A DNA stretch of 64,000 nucleotides. It comes from Albugo candida. Its lineage: Eukaryota; Oomycota; Peronosporomycetes; Albuginales. The notes beneath the pieces are model-generated. The model had not been told where the DNA came from. It ran no database searches and was given only the letters and a program-made list of their open reading frames with translations. The DNA lies in contig JBDOQK010000004.1 of assembly GCA_040437565.1 (NCBI GenBank), forward strand, positions 62,001-126,000, read 5' to 3'. This document shows, piece by piece, positions 52,223 to 60,887 of this stretch; within the stretch, counting starts at the first letter, position 1; each line of letters opens with the position of its first letter. Position numbers and translations under genes: made by a program.

Positions 52223-54598
52223 CTACGATTGTGCAGGTGTGGTGATTCCCATAGATGCAAGAACTTCCTGATATGTTTTCCCAGCCTCAAGTTCTTTCTC
52301 AAGCTCGATCAATTTGGAAACGCCATCAATCATTGTCTGAACCAGCTCAACTTCTGACTTCCCGATCCGAGCCTTATTCGATATATCCCACATCCCACCG
52401 ACCGCAGCACTATGCTCTCCAGCGGATCCGCGTGGCTGTAGTCCGTACACTTTGCAAACTTCCTCGAGAGCGTGTGGATCGGTCCCTAATTTCTCCAATC
52501 GGACAAACATGCTAGCACGCAAGCCTGTGCCTAGATTGGATGGACACGTTCCAAGAAACCCATGATGATCGTTGTGCATGAATGAGAATCCGTTTTGCTT
52601 GATGCTCTCCTGAACAGCATTAACACCTTTGACCCAGCGCGCAAACACAGCCACGATATCACCTCCATCCTGCATGCTAATCACTCGCATATGGTCCTCT
52701 TCGTTCACCCATACCAAAAAGCTTTTCTGCTCATTGTGGAAAATACCTCTTCCACTTGGCCAATCTCGAGCTGCACTAGCACCTGTCAGCAGTGTTCCTC
52801 CCCCTGGCTTTTGGAATAGAAAATGATCTTTCTGCAGTTGCTCTTCTTCTTCCGTTGTCATGTTCATCAGTGGATAATATTTGCCTTGGAGTTCATCAGA
52901 GAGTGTTGACAAGGCAGACGAAATCAGATTTTCCACCTGAAGACGTTCTGCACGGGTGGTTCCAGGAGGCAAGCTCATACCCCGAATATTGCGTCCAGAA
53001 CGAACTCGAGTCGACTGGACATAGTTGAAGTCTATTTTATCGGCATTCTGTAGCTTGGAGACGTCCAAATCGGTATGATGCATGTCTTCAGTCTTAAACT
53101 GATGCCATCCTTCGATGACGGGATTCATGATTTTCTTGAAGACATCGTAACACTCTTCATCTCCCGCAACTATGCCAACGCCCAAATGAGCATTATCGAC
53201 GCCGGTCTGGATGGCTTGATCAAGTGTGAAACCTTTGGATGTTGTCAGATCCTTGAGCTCCTCGTACAATTCTTTCGTCAAGTGTTTGGCCATTAGACTC
53301 CGATGCTTGGAAGTAAAGACTGGATAGTTATCTTCCGGTGATGGCTGCACTTGTATGGAAGAAGATGTACACCCTGAGCCACTTTCTGGAGCGACAATAG
53401 CGACTGGAGATAAAGACGCCGAAGGAAGCAGAGCTTCGATGGACTCTCCGGCAATAAGCTTTTGCTCCATCGCGATGAGCACATTGATGCCGTTAATCAT
53501 CGTTTGCACCAATTCAGCTTCTGAATGTCCGATTCTCTGCTTATTTGAGATATCGTACACACCGCCAACGGATTCCGAATGCTCTCCTGACGTACCGCGC
53601 GGCTGAAGATGAAGGGAAGAACAAATGGATTCGAATCGCTTGTAATCCTGCGTGAGGTTTGGAAGTTTGACCATTACACTCGCTCGAAGACCGGTACCCA
53701 AATTCGAAGGACACGTCCCAATGAATCCGTGATGTTCATTATACATGAATTCGTGCCCTTGTGCCCGGATATTGGCTTCCACACTTTGAATAGCGCGACA
53801 AAAGCGCTCAAAAACGCGTCCAACATCACCTCCATTTTCCATTGAAATCACACGCATGTGATCTTCTTCATTACACCAAACCAAAAAGGTCTTTTCATTA
53901 TTATGGAAGATTCCTCGTGATGCAGGCCAATCTCGAGCAGCTCCAGCTGCTTCCAAAAGCGTACCGCCTCCAGGTTTTTGAAACAAGAAATGGTCGGAAA
54001 TCAATGTCTGTTCTTCTTCAGAAGTCATTTCGGCCAATTTGTAAAATTTTCCTTCCAGCCCCTCAGGCATCGATGAAAGAGCCGATTCCAATAATCGCAT
54101 TACTCCCACGCGATGTGCACGCGACGTTGCTGGAGGAAGAGGAAAACCTCGCACATTACGACCGGCACGAATTCGCGTCGAGAGCACAAATTCATCCGGA
54201 AGCTTGGCGTCAGCAATGTGTGTAAAGTCCATATCACACTTATGGGTTGCGTCCTTTGAATATCCATGCCATCCTTCAATCACAGGATCGAAAATCTCTG
54301 CAAACATATGATATGATTCCTCATCGCCAGCAGTGATCCCGACGCCAAGATGAGGATTATCGACACCTGTCTGAATCGCTCTTTCCAAAGTGTATCCCGC
54401 GGACGTCTTTACGTCTTTTAGTTTTGCGTAAATGTCTCGTGTCAAGAATCTCGACATTAACGAGCGATGGTGAGGAGTGAATTGAGGGTATCCTGCCAAT
54501 TTCGCATCGATATTTTGGGCATTTTCCAGCTTTTGTGCGAGTTTATTCGGGGACGACGGTGGATTTGCTTCTTGTTGCTGCTCCTGGACGTCAGTCAT
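52223..54598 (-). CDS. Two-domain phosphagen (guanidino) kinase
   Basis: A single-exon 791-residue protein from ATG 54598 (an upstream TTG is in frame) contains two complete ATP:guanidino phosphotransferase domains in tandem, about residues 25-375 and 420-775. Both carry the small N-domain ('LERAIQTGVDNPHLGVGI' and 'LDQAIQTGVDNAHLGVGI'), the 'STRIRAGRN' or 'STRVRSGRN' nucleotide site, 'NEEDHMRVISM', and the reactive cysteine in 'GTCPSNLGTG'. Both halves therefore look active. The enzyme buffers ATP by reversible phosphoryl transfer to a guanidino compound. Two-domain enzymes with taurocyamine preference have been described from Phytophthora, so taurocyamine, arginine or a related compound is possible. 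The specificity loop is not decisive by eye. The halves differ at many positions, so the duplication is old. Confidence 0.93.
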   Translation of the reverse strand: MTDVQEQQQEANPPSSPNKLAQKLENAQNIDAKLAGYPQFTPHHRSLMSRFLTRDIYAKLKDVKTSAGYTLERAIQTGVDNPHLGVGITAGDEESYHMFAEIFDPVIEGWHGYSKDATHKCDMDFTHIADAKLPDEFVLSTRIRAGRNVRGFPLPPATSRAHRVGVMRLLESALSSMPEGLEGKFYKLAEMTSEEEQTLISDHFLFQKPGGGTLLEAAGAARDWPASRGIFHNNEKTFLVWCNEEDHMRVISMENGGDVGRVFERFCRAIQSVEANIRAQGHEFMYNEHHGFIGTCPSNLGTGLRASVMVKLPNLTQDYKRFESICSSLHLQPRGTSGEHSESVGGVYDISNKQRIGHSEAELVQTMINGINVLIAMEQKLIAGESIEALLPSASLSPVAIVAPESGSGCTSSSIQVQPSPEDNYPVFTSKHRSLMAKHLTKELYEELKDLTTSKGFTLDQAIQTGVDNAHLGVGIVAGDEECYDVFKKIMNPVIEGWHQFKTEDMHHTDLDVSKLQNADKIDFNYVQSTRVRSGRNIRGMSLPPGTTRAERLQVENLISSALSTLSDELQGKYYPLMNMTTEEEEQLQKDHFLFQKPGGGTLLTGASAARDWPSGRGIFHNEQKSFLVWVNEEDHMRVISMQDGGDIVAVFARWVKGVNAVQESIKQNGFSFMHNDHHGFLGTCPSNLGTGLRASMFVRLEKLGTDPHALEEVCKVYGLQPRGSAGEHSAAVGGMWDISNKARIGKSEVELVQTMIDGVSKLIELEKELEAGKTYQEVLASMGITTPAQS

Positions 54599-54768
54599 TG
54601 CGATGGTGGTTGATTTTGTCGTCAAGTTTCCCTGAAAAAAGCGGTTTTGAAGTCCATTCGGCGCAGGATCATTCCCAAACGACGTCGCATGCGATGGCTC
54701 GCAAAATATTGTAGATAGCAGGGATTGTAACTATAGCGAGTATGTGATCGTAGAGGTATTAAATTCGA

Positions 54769-55263
54769 ATGAGTGAATACATCGACGCGTCTCCGCGTCC
54801 GACCTATTGCTCTGATTCTTCTTCTGTTTCTCATCAGGATGCGCGAGTTTCTCAAATGCCAAATACGAAGAGTTCAGGAGGTGAAGATGATCAAATATAT
54901 TACGGATTTGGTGTTTTTATTGGGCTTCCACTCTCCGAATTAAAAGCAATGAAAGAAGAATTTATGCAGAAAAATGCGCTTAAAAGCGGTACTACTGGCA
55001 GCAACAGCAGCCATGAAAGTGTGGATAGTGACGTTTCTTTCACCGTGGATCAAGAACCACAATATATATCCTGCGATGGTCAACACTCCCCGGATTCTTC
55101 ACGTCGAGAAGCATCAGATATCTTCTCGGACGGCCAGCACGTTCGTCAGCCGATTCAGCAAGATGGAGCGAGCGTTTCCAGACACGATGACACTGAATCA
55201 GACATTGGCCATGAAACCACGCAAGGAGCCAAACCACATTCATTAAACTTTATTTTGCATTAG
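54769..55263 (+). CDS. Unknown acidic, Ser-rich protein
   Basis: Single-exon 164-residue protein ('MSEYIDASPRPTYCSDSSSV'). A short ordered-looking block, 'YYGFGVFIGLPLSELKAMKE' (residues about 45-64), is the only hydrophobic part; the rest is Ser/Asp/Gln-rich and probably disordered. It is divergent from the phosphagen kinase, with about 170 bp between starts. No family recognised. Confidence 0.55.
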   Translation: MSEYIDASPRPTYCSDSSSVSHQDARVSQMPNTKSSGGEDDQIYYGFGVFIGLPLSELKAMKEEFMQKNALKSGTTGSNSSHESVDSDVSFTVDQEPQYISCDGQHSPDSSRREASDIFSDGQHVRQPIQQDGASVSRHDDTESDIGHETTQGAKPHSLNFILH

Positions 55264-55478
55264 CGTCTAGTTCGACTCCAGTAGCGTTTCCACAAAATCA
55301 ATTATTTTTGTAAATTGAATTTTCAAGCTGTAATTTTAGGATAGCCAACAAAAAGCAAGACAAGCCACATAAATTACTCTAATAAGGATCGCACGGAAGC
55401 TTCAACGGCGGTAATATCGTCCAAACCGGGTGACTTGAAGCTCGTTGATTCTTTGATTCAAATCAACTTGATGCGATT

Positions 55479-56540
55479 TTAAGTCATACTCAAAAGTTTA
55501 CACAGCAATTCTTCGTCTTCTTTCTTGACAAATCGGCCTTTGACACGTAGTCGCGAGTTGGCAAAAACCTTTCGAACGTCGTAATCCACTTTTTTCGACC
55601 AAACACGATGCTTTCTCTTTTCGAGAAATCGCTCAATTCGTTTTTTTCTAGCGCTTGGAGAGTAATTGCCAATACATTTGCTATACGATTGATCCGTAGT
55701 CGAACCGAATGTTGATTTAAAAGGGTCATTCTCGCTATAGGCTGAGATTTCCATTCGATTAAAATCTTCCAAATGTCTGCGACCTAAACCACCATATTCA
55801 CTCCCTGTATCAGAAGATCCTACGGAAGCAAGACGAAGTCGTTGCCTGTAATCTGGACTCTGATGGTATGACTCGTGAAGATGAACATCATCATCACTTT
55901 CCGATGGAAAAATTTCAAAATCCATATCTCTACCAAATCGTCTGTAGCCAAGGTTTGAGTGCTTGTGGAAACCTTCACGATACAAATTTGATCCTCGTGG
56001 TATCAAAATCGGTTTAGAAAACGTAGTTGCTCGTTTCTGAGTGGCCCATTTTCCATCGTCTTGTGCAGCAACTGCACAAAGATCGTCCAACAACGAGCCT
56101 GTCATTGCCCGATTCAGACACATACCTTCATTATCGTGTCGAAATCCCATCATTTCCTCTTCACTGGGCGTCAGATCCAGCTCATCCACTCCATTTCTAA
56201 ACCGGCGAGGTGACATCATATCCGAAGAGGAAGACGAGGCTGTCTCATCCATACAATGCGATTTGTGCGCGACATCACGTTCTGTGCATTTGATAGACGA
56301 GTTCCATTGCAATTCCTGTGGAAATTGTGCATGTTTACGTTCCGAATGAGTCGAATTGGAAGGCAGCGACATTGCAATAATCGAGGTGGTTGCAGTCCCA
56401 TTCGGTGATAATTGAGACTCCTGATAGTTCTTTTTCTTCCGTTTAGCAAGTTGAGTGCGCCAATACCCCATCCTTGCAGCAAAACGCGCACCATTCGGAG
56501 CCGACAAACTCATAAGCGTCTCCGCCGCTTCACTTTCCAT
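55479..56540 (-). CDS. CCT-motif protein
   Basis: Single exon from ATG 56540 ('MESEAAETLMSLSAPNGARF'); an in-frame ATG at 56627 is also possible. The last 60 residues form a CCT motif: 'SARKKRIERFLEKRKHRVWS', then 'KKVDYDVRKVFANSRLRVKG', then 'RFVKK'. In plants the CCT motif (CONSTANS, TOC1) mediates nuclear import and NF-Y/DNA contacts; in protists such proteins are probable transcription regulators. The remaining 290 residues are Ser/Asp-rich and disordered. No zinc-finger B-box or response-regulator domain precedes the motif. It is divergent from PIG-T, with about 370 bp between starts. Confidence 0.8.
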   Translation of the reverse strand: MESEAAETLMSLSAPNGARFAARMGYWRTQLAKRKKKNYQESQLSPNGTATTSIIAMSLPSNSTHSERKHAQFPQELQWNSSIKCTERDVAHKSHCMDETASSSSSDMMSPRRFRNGVDELDLTPSEEEMMGFRHDNEGMCLNRAMTGSLLDDLCAVAAQDDGKWATQKRATTFSKPILIPRGSNLYREGFHKHSNLGYRRFGRDMDFEIFPSESDDDVHLHESYHQSPDYRQRLRLASVGSSDTGSEYGGLGRRHLEDFNRMEISAYSENDPFKSTFGSTTDQSYSKCIGNYSPSARKKRIERFLEKRKHRVWSKKVDYDVRKVFANSRLRVKGRFVKKEDEELLCKLLSMT

Positions 56541-56909
56541 AACGATTACGTTATCTGTTAACAGCGAAATGGATGCGAAAAATTGAGTGGTCAGGAAAGA
56601 GCCAAGTGTATGGAGATGTCGAAACAAGAATGATTGTGATATGTGTGGAGAATATGCTGGGCGTTACGAAGGAATCCAGCGCGAGGAGGGAGAGCTTGCG
56701 GCGATTCGTTGAAGTAGAAAAAAAACCGAATCTGGGGTAGGGAGGAGGTTGGATGTATACCAATAAGAAGACATGGTTTCGTTGGATGATATTTTGATTG
56801 CAGCTTCAATCTAGAATCCCTTTCCCTAGGCAGCGGTTCGGAGAAAGGGTTCAGGTTGCATGTTGAGTGGTTTCCAGGCGCTATACTGAATTGCGGTAAA
56901 CCGGTACAA

Positions 56910-58646
56910 ATGCGTTGGATTCTTTTGTCATGGTGTATGTCCTTCGCCACTGCGCGCTACATTGAGACATTAAGCATTCGTCCTATTCCGAAGAGCCAAT
57001 GTGTTGTCTCGAGCTTCTTGTCACGGAATACCGTACATTCAAATAAGATACATGCAACAAACTATCCGACCATCATTCAGCATATCCTTCAGAAATATCA
57101 GTTGCGATCATTTCGTCTCTCATTTTCTATTGGTCAATTTTCGCAGGTTGAATTTGGACCGGAAACTTTAGCCGCATGCAAAGTGTTATTTAACGAGAGT
57201 GAATGTTTCATGTCAAAGCAACTTCATGCTCCTTTTGGCTCGACTCTGGACGCGGAATTTTACGATGATGGACACGGTAGCAATACCATCTTGAAGAAGC
57301 GTTGGAAAGGGCTGACAGCAGAACTCGGTGGGTTGTTTTCCGCTTCATTGAATCAAATGAATGAAATGACGGTAGCGATTATCGACAAGAGATTTGATGT
57401 TGAGAACCAGACAAGCGCGGATTCTGGTATTCTTAATGTGAAAGCAAGTTTGCCTCGGGAAGAGATTTGTACTGAGAATTTGACTCCGTGGATCAAATTG
57501 CTACCTTGTCGATCAAACAGCGGTCTGGGGAGTCTGATTGATCCAATACAGATATTCACAAGAGAGGAATATCTTGCAGTTTCAGTATCCGCTTCAAGAA
57601 ATCGGAATGGCATTTGGGATTTATGGCATCAGTTAACATTTGTGCAGAGAAAAGAAATGTCAGTTGTTTCATCACTCAGCCTCAATTCTTTGTATCTGAG
57701 TGAAACTGACAAGCGGAAACATATTGCTGCGTGTCCCCTGGCGGATAGAAGCTCAGTTTTCTTGGAAATTTTATCGGCTGACGACAAGGCTGGAATCGTA
57801 CCAACACCCACTCAAGTCTTCAATAAGCATTTTGGAGAATCACCGCCGCTTCACGAGACCATACTCCGCAGTGAATTAGAAGACGAGCTCAAGAACTTTT
57901 CTTTAGTGAGACCCTGGATACAATTTGAAGCGGCTAATCTATCGAATTCGGAGGTAGTAGAATCTCAATTCGTGACGGCGCATCGCTTTGTATCAGGGTA
58001 CGGTCAAGTTCGTGGTGGTCTTGCTGTTCAGATTGAAAATAAGTGTCGAACATGCTCAGTATTTATTCGTTACCATGACGTAATTCCATGGTATTTACGC
58101 CTCTACTTCAGTACCTTGAAATACAAAAGCGTTCCTCGAAGCATTCAAAATCACTCCGATTTCCATTCAGCCGTGAAAGTGATCAATTATGAGTTTGAAC
58201 CCGCACATGTACGAGGACGACCTCATCAGCTGATGATTGAAGCACTCTTGCCTCCATCGACATCCCTTATCTTTTCGATCCAGTTCGAGAAAGCATTTTT
58301 ACGTCTATCAGAGCACCCTCCAGACGCAAATAGAGGATTCGACATTCCTGCCGCCACAGTTGTCTTTGATATCGCTCGGGCGACTGATGAACGCAAACAA
58401 GTCGATACGAGAACGATGGAAACACAGAATCCGCCGAGAATCATCTACACCGAGCCATTACTTGTGGCGTTGCCAACACCTGACTTCAGCATGCCGTACA
58501 ACGTTATTACATTGACTTCCACAGCCCTTGCTTTTTTCATCGGTACGATGCTCAACACACTTCTTCGCAAGCCACCTCGATACAAGACTCTCCTGGCACG
58601 CCGTCGTCAAACCAGATTGCGATGGTGGAAGACAAAGGTCGAGTGA
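56910..58646 (+). CDS. PIGT: GPI transamidase subunit PIG-T
   Basis: Single exon from ATG 56910 with a signal peptide ('MRWILLSWCMSFATARYIET'), a long lumenal domain and a C-terminal membrane span (about 545-565). Family hallmarks include 'LPREEICTENLTPWIKLLPC', 'CSVFIRYHDVIPWYLRLYFS', 'FEKAFLRLSEHPPDANRGFD' and the end block 'YTEPLLVALPTPDFSMPYNV'. PIG-T/Gpi16 stabilises the transamidase that cleaves the C-terminal signal of precursor proteins and attaches the GPI anchor in the ER. A Cys in 'CTENL' or nearby pairs with the catalytic subunit PIG-K in other species. An upstream in-frame ATG at 56856 exists, but the signal peptide argues for 56910. Confidence 0.94.
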   Translation: MRWILLSWCMSFATARYIETLSIRPIPKSQCVVSSFLSRNTVHSNKIHATNYPTIIQHILQKYQLRSFRLSFSIGQFSQVEFGPETLAACKVLFNESECFMSKQLHAPFGSTLDAEFYDDGHGSNTILKKRWKGLTAELGGLFSASLNQMNEMTVAIIDKRFDVENQTSADSGILNVKASLPREEICTENLTPWIKLLPCRSNSGLGSLIDPIQIFTREEYLAVSVSASRNRNGIWDLWHQLTFVQRKEMSVVSSLSLNSLYLSETDKRKHIAACPLADRSSVFLEILSADDKAGIVPTPTQVFNKHFGESPPLHETILRSELEDELKNFSLVRPWIQFEAANLSNSEVVESQFVTAHRFVSGYGQVRGGLAVQIENKCRTCSVFIRYHDVIPWYLRLYFSTLKYKSVPRSIQNHSDFHSAVKVINYEFEPAHVRGRPHQLMIEALLPPSTSLIFSIQFEKAFLRLSEHPPDANRGFDIPAATVVFDIARATDERKQVDTRTMETQNPPRIIYTEPLLVALPTPDFSMPYNVITLTSTALAFFIGTMLNTLLRKPPRYKTLLARRRQTRLRWWKTKVE

Positions 58647-58926
58647 ACCCGCACACTGCATGTCATGATAACCCCCATTTCTTGATATGCTGTCAATACT
58701 CAATAATTCGGGACGAAAGACGTCCAACAAAATGCGCGAAAAATTTCTTTCTTTAATGACAAATTTAATCAGAGCTTATGTGAACGCTCTGCTGTACTTT
58801 CCAAAACTAATGTACCCATTCTTCTTGACGCTAAGTCTGAATGAGTATTGACACGTTTCTCGTAGCATTATTCTCAATTGGAATTGGAACCCGCTGTGTG
58901 TATTGCCTCGAATATTTGTCACGCGA

Positions 58927-60046
58927 ATGCTAGAAGTTGGCGCAAAACGATCATTGGAAGGCAAATCAGGCAGTATTCTTCGTTGGCTGGATCCAGAAGA
59001 AAAGAATGGCGAGCATATTGCGATTGTGAGCTATCCGCGCTCCGGTAACACGTTGATGCGAGGACTGCTGGAACAGGTCACCGGAATTCATACTGGGTGT
59101 GATACGCATCCCGATCGCGTACTAAGTCGGGAATTGCAAAAATTCGGAATGGAAGGTGAAGGAGTTGTTGATGATTCTGTCTGGTTTATCAAATCTCATT
59201 TTCCTGAGCGTTTGGGCTGGAAATCGTACAAGATCAAGAAAGCCATTGTTGTGATAAGGAATCCTTGGGACGCTATCGATTCGTATTTCAACATGACGCT
59301 CACTAATTCTCATACTAAAAGCATTCATGAGAGTGAGTATGAGCGATTCGCAGACCGATGGGATGGAATGATTCGCAATGAAATTGACGTCTGGATGGCA
59401 TTTCATCGATTTTGGACACAGAAAGTTGATATTCCTGTGATCATTGTTCGATATGAAGATCTTATGGTTCATCGGTACGTGATCAACTCCTCCAGCACGA
59501 ATCTCCAACCAATCTGACGATTTTCTTGTCAGGCCTGAAATGTTACGCCGAGTATTTTGCTTCATTACCGATCAACCGCGTCTCGAAGGGACCGAATGGG
59601 ACGCCAAAGTGAACAAAGTCGTCAGCAATTTCTGTACGTCGACTTCAGGACCGTATGCGCCCAGAAGCGGCAAAATTGGCGCATCGTTCAGGCATTACTC
59701 AAAGGATCAGTTTGACTATATTCTCAAAGCTGCCAGAGTTCCTCTTCGTGGATTTGGCTATGATCCCGAAATCCAAGATTTTCCAGCGTCAATACAATTA
59801 CCCAAACGTCAAGTCAAACCGGCCCGAAGCGCAAACGCGGAGCTTATCATATCTCCCGATTCGAAGATGGTGATCAGGAAGAAGGGTGATACTTATGGAC
59901 GACACGCCAGCAGATACCGGAAAGCTCTGACGGATCCCGTGATATGTACTGATAATACAGAACTCAATATCGAAGAAGTGATGGAAGCTCGAAAAAGAGC
60001 GCAAGAGTCATCGGACGCAGCGCAGCATTCAACACCCGCAACCTGA
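58927..60046 (+). CDS. Sulfotransferase-like protein (WSCD-like)
   Basis: Two exons (58927-59474 and 59533-60046). The start 'MLEVGAKRSLEGKSGSILRW' precedes 'HIAIVSYPRSGNTLMRGLLE', the PAPS-binding P-loop-like PRSGNT motif of sulfotransferases, then 'VWFIKSHFPERLG' and 'AIVVIRNPWDAIDSYFNM', which match the 3'-phosphate-binding RNP-S element. After the splice come 'RPEMLRRVFCFITD' and 'FGYDPE'. The family transfers sulfate from PAPS to sugars or tyrosine, usually in the Golgi. No signal anchor is visible from this start; the frame is open upstream to 58903 without an ATG, so a first exon could be missing. The last 60 residues are basic and Ser-rich. Confidence 0.75.
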
Positions 60047-60294
60047 TTGGTCATTATGTTACCAATCATTATGTTTCATTACTATCAAATCAACCAATTA
60101 TAATGATTGATNNNNNNNNNNNNNNNNNNNNNNNNNNNNNNNNNNNNNNNNNNNNNNNNNNNNNNNNNNNNNNNNNNNNNNNNNNNNNNNNNNNNNNNNN
60201 NNNNNNNNNNNTGATATCATTCGAGTACGACCAGTTGAAGTTTTTGTTTCCTCGTCCCCGCGCTCATTTCATTCGCGTTGATTGCTGCATAACG

Positions 60295-60708
60295 ATGGAA
60301 GGAGTATCGTTAGACACCGCTGCTACTAGGATAAAGAGACGTAGATTACTGGACGATAGGCACGAATTGTACTCGAGAAATAACGGTTTTGAATCGGCAA
60401 ATGCAATGCAAGTATTCAATTCCAAGCGAATAAAGCCGCAAACAGATCAGATAAAGACAATAAACACCCCGCTACCACCTGCAATCTTCCCTTCGTACGA
60501 GAATTCCAGCTTGCGAATAAATTCTCATCCAACTTCTGGATCTCGTTTGGCACTTTCCGAAAGTCTACAGACGACTCAACTATCGGATACGGGTATAAGC
60601 GAAGACGCTAAAAACTGTCGTGTTCGACCGGTCGCACAAAGATTGTATTCAAGCAGTACGATGGGCGTTCAGCCGACCGTGGTAGGAGATGATTTGTTAA
60701 TATTGTGA
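60295..60708 (+). CDS. Small basic protein of unknown function
   Basis: 137 residues from ATG 60295 ('MEGVSLDTAATRIKRRRLLD'). It has a nuclear-localisation-like cluster 'RIKRRRLLDD' near the start and is otherwise Ser/Thr/Asn-rich. The N gap at 60112-60211 is 80 bp upstream, so the true start could be farther 5'. No family recognised. Confidence 0.4.
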   Translation: MEGVSLDTAATRIKRRRLLDDRHELYSRNNGFESANAMQVFNSKRIKPQTDQIKTINTPLPPAIFPSYENSSLRINSHPTSGSRLALSESLQTTQLSDTGISEDAKNCRVRPVAQRLYSSSTMGVQPTVVGDDLLIL

Positions 60709-60887
60709 TGGGACTCAGTTGGCATATTATATTAGTTTTCAGGTCCATCTGGATTCTGTGTATCAAAGAAAATCAGTGACAGTCATGAAATAGCAAGAAA
60801 CACGGTAAGCAATGTGAAGTTGTCGCTTTTGTCGATTCAGGCGAAAGTCATGTTGCCATATAGAGGATCAAGACATTTGTTGGTCAC

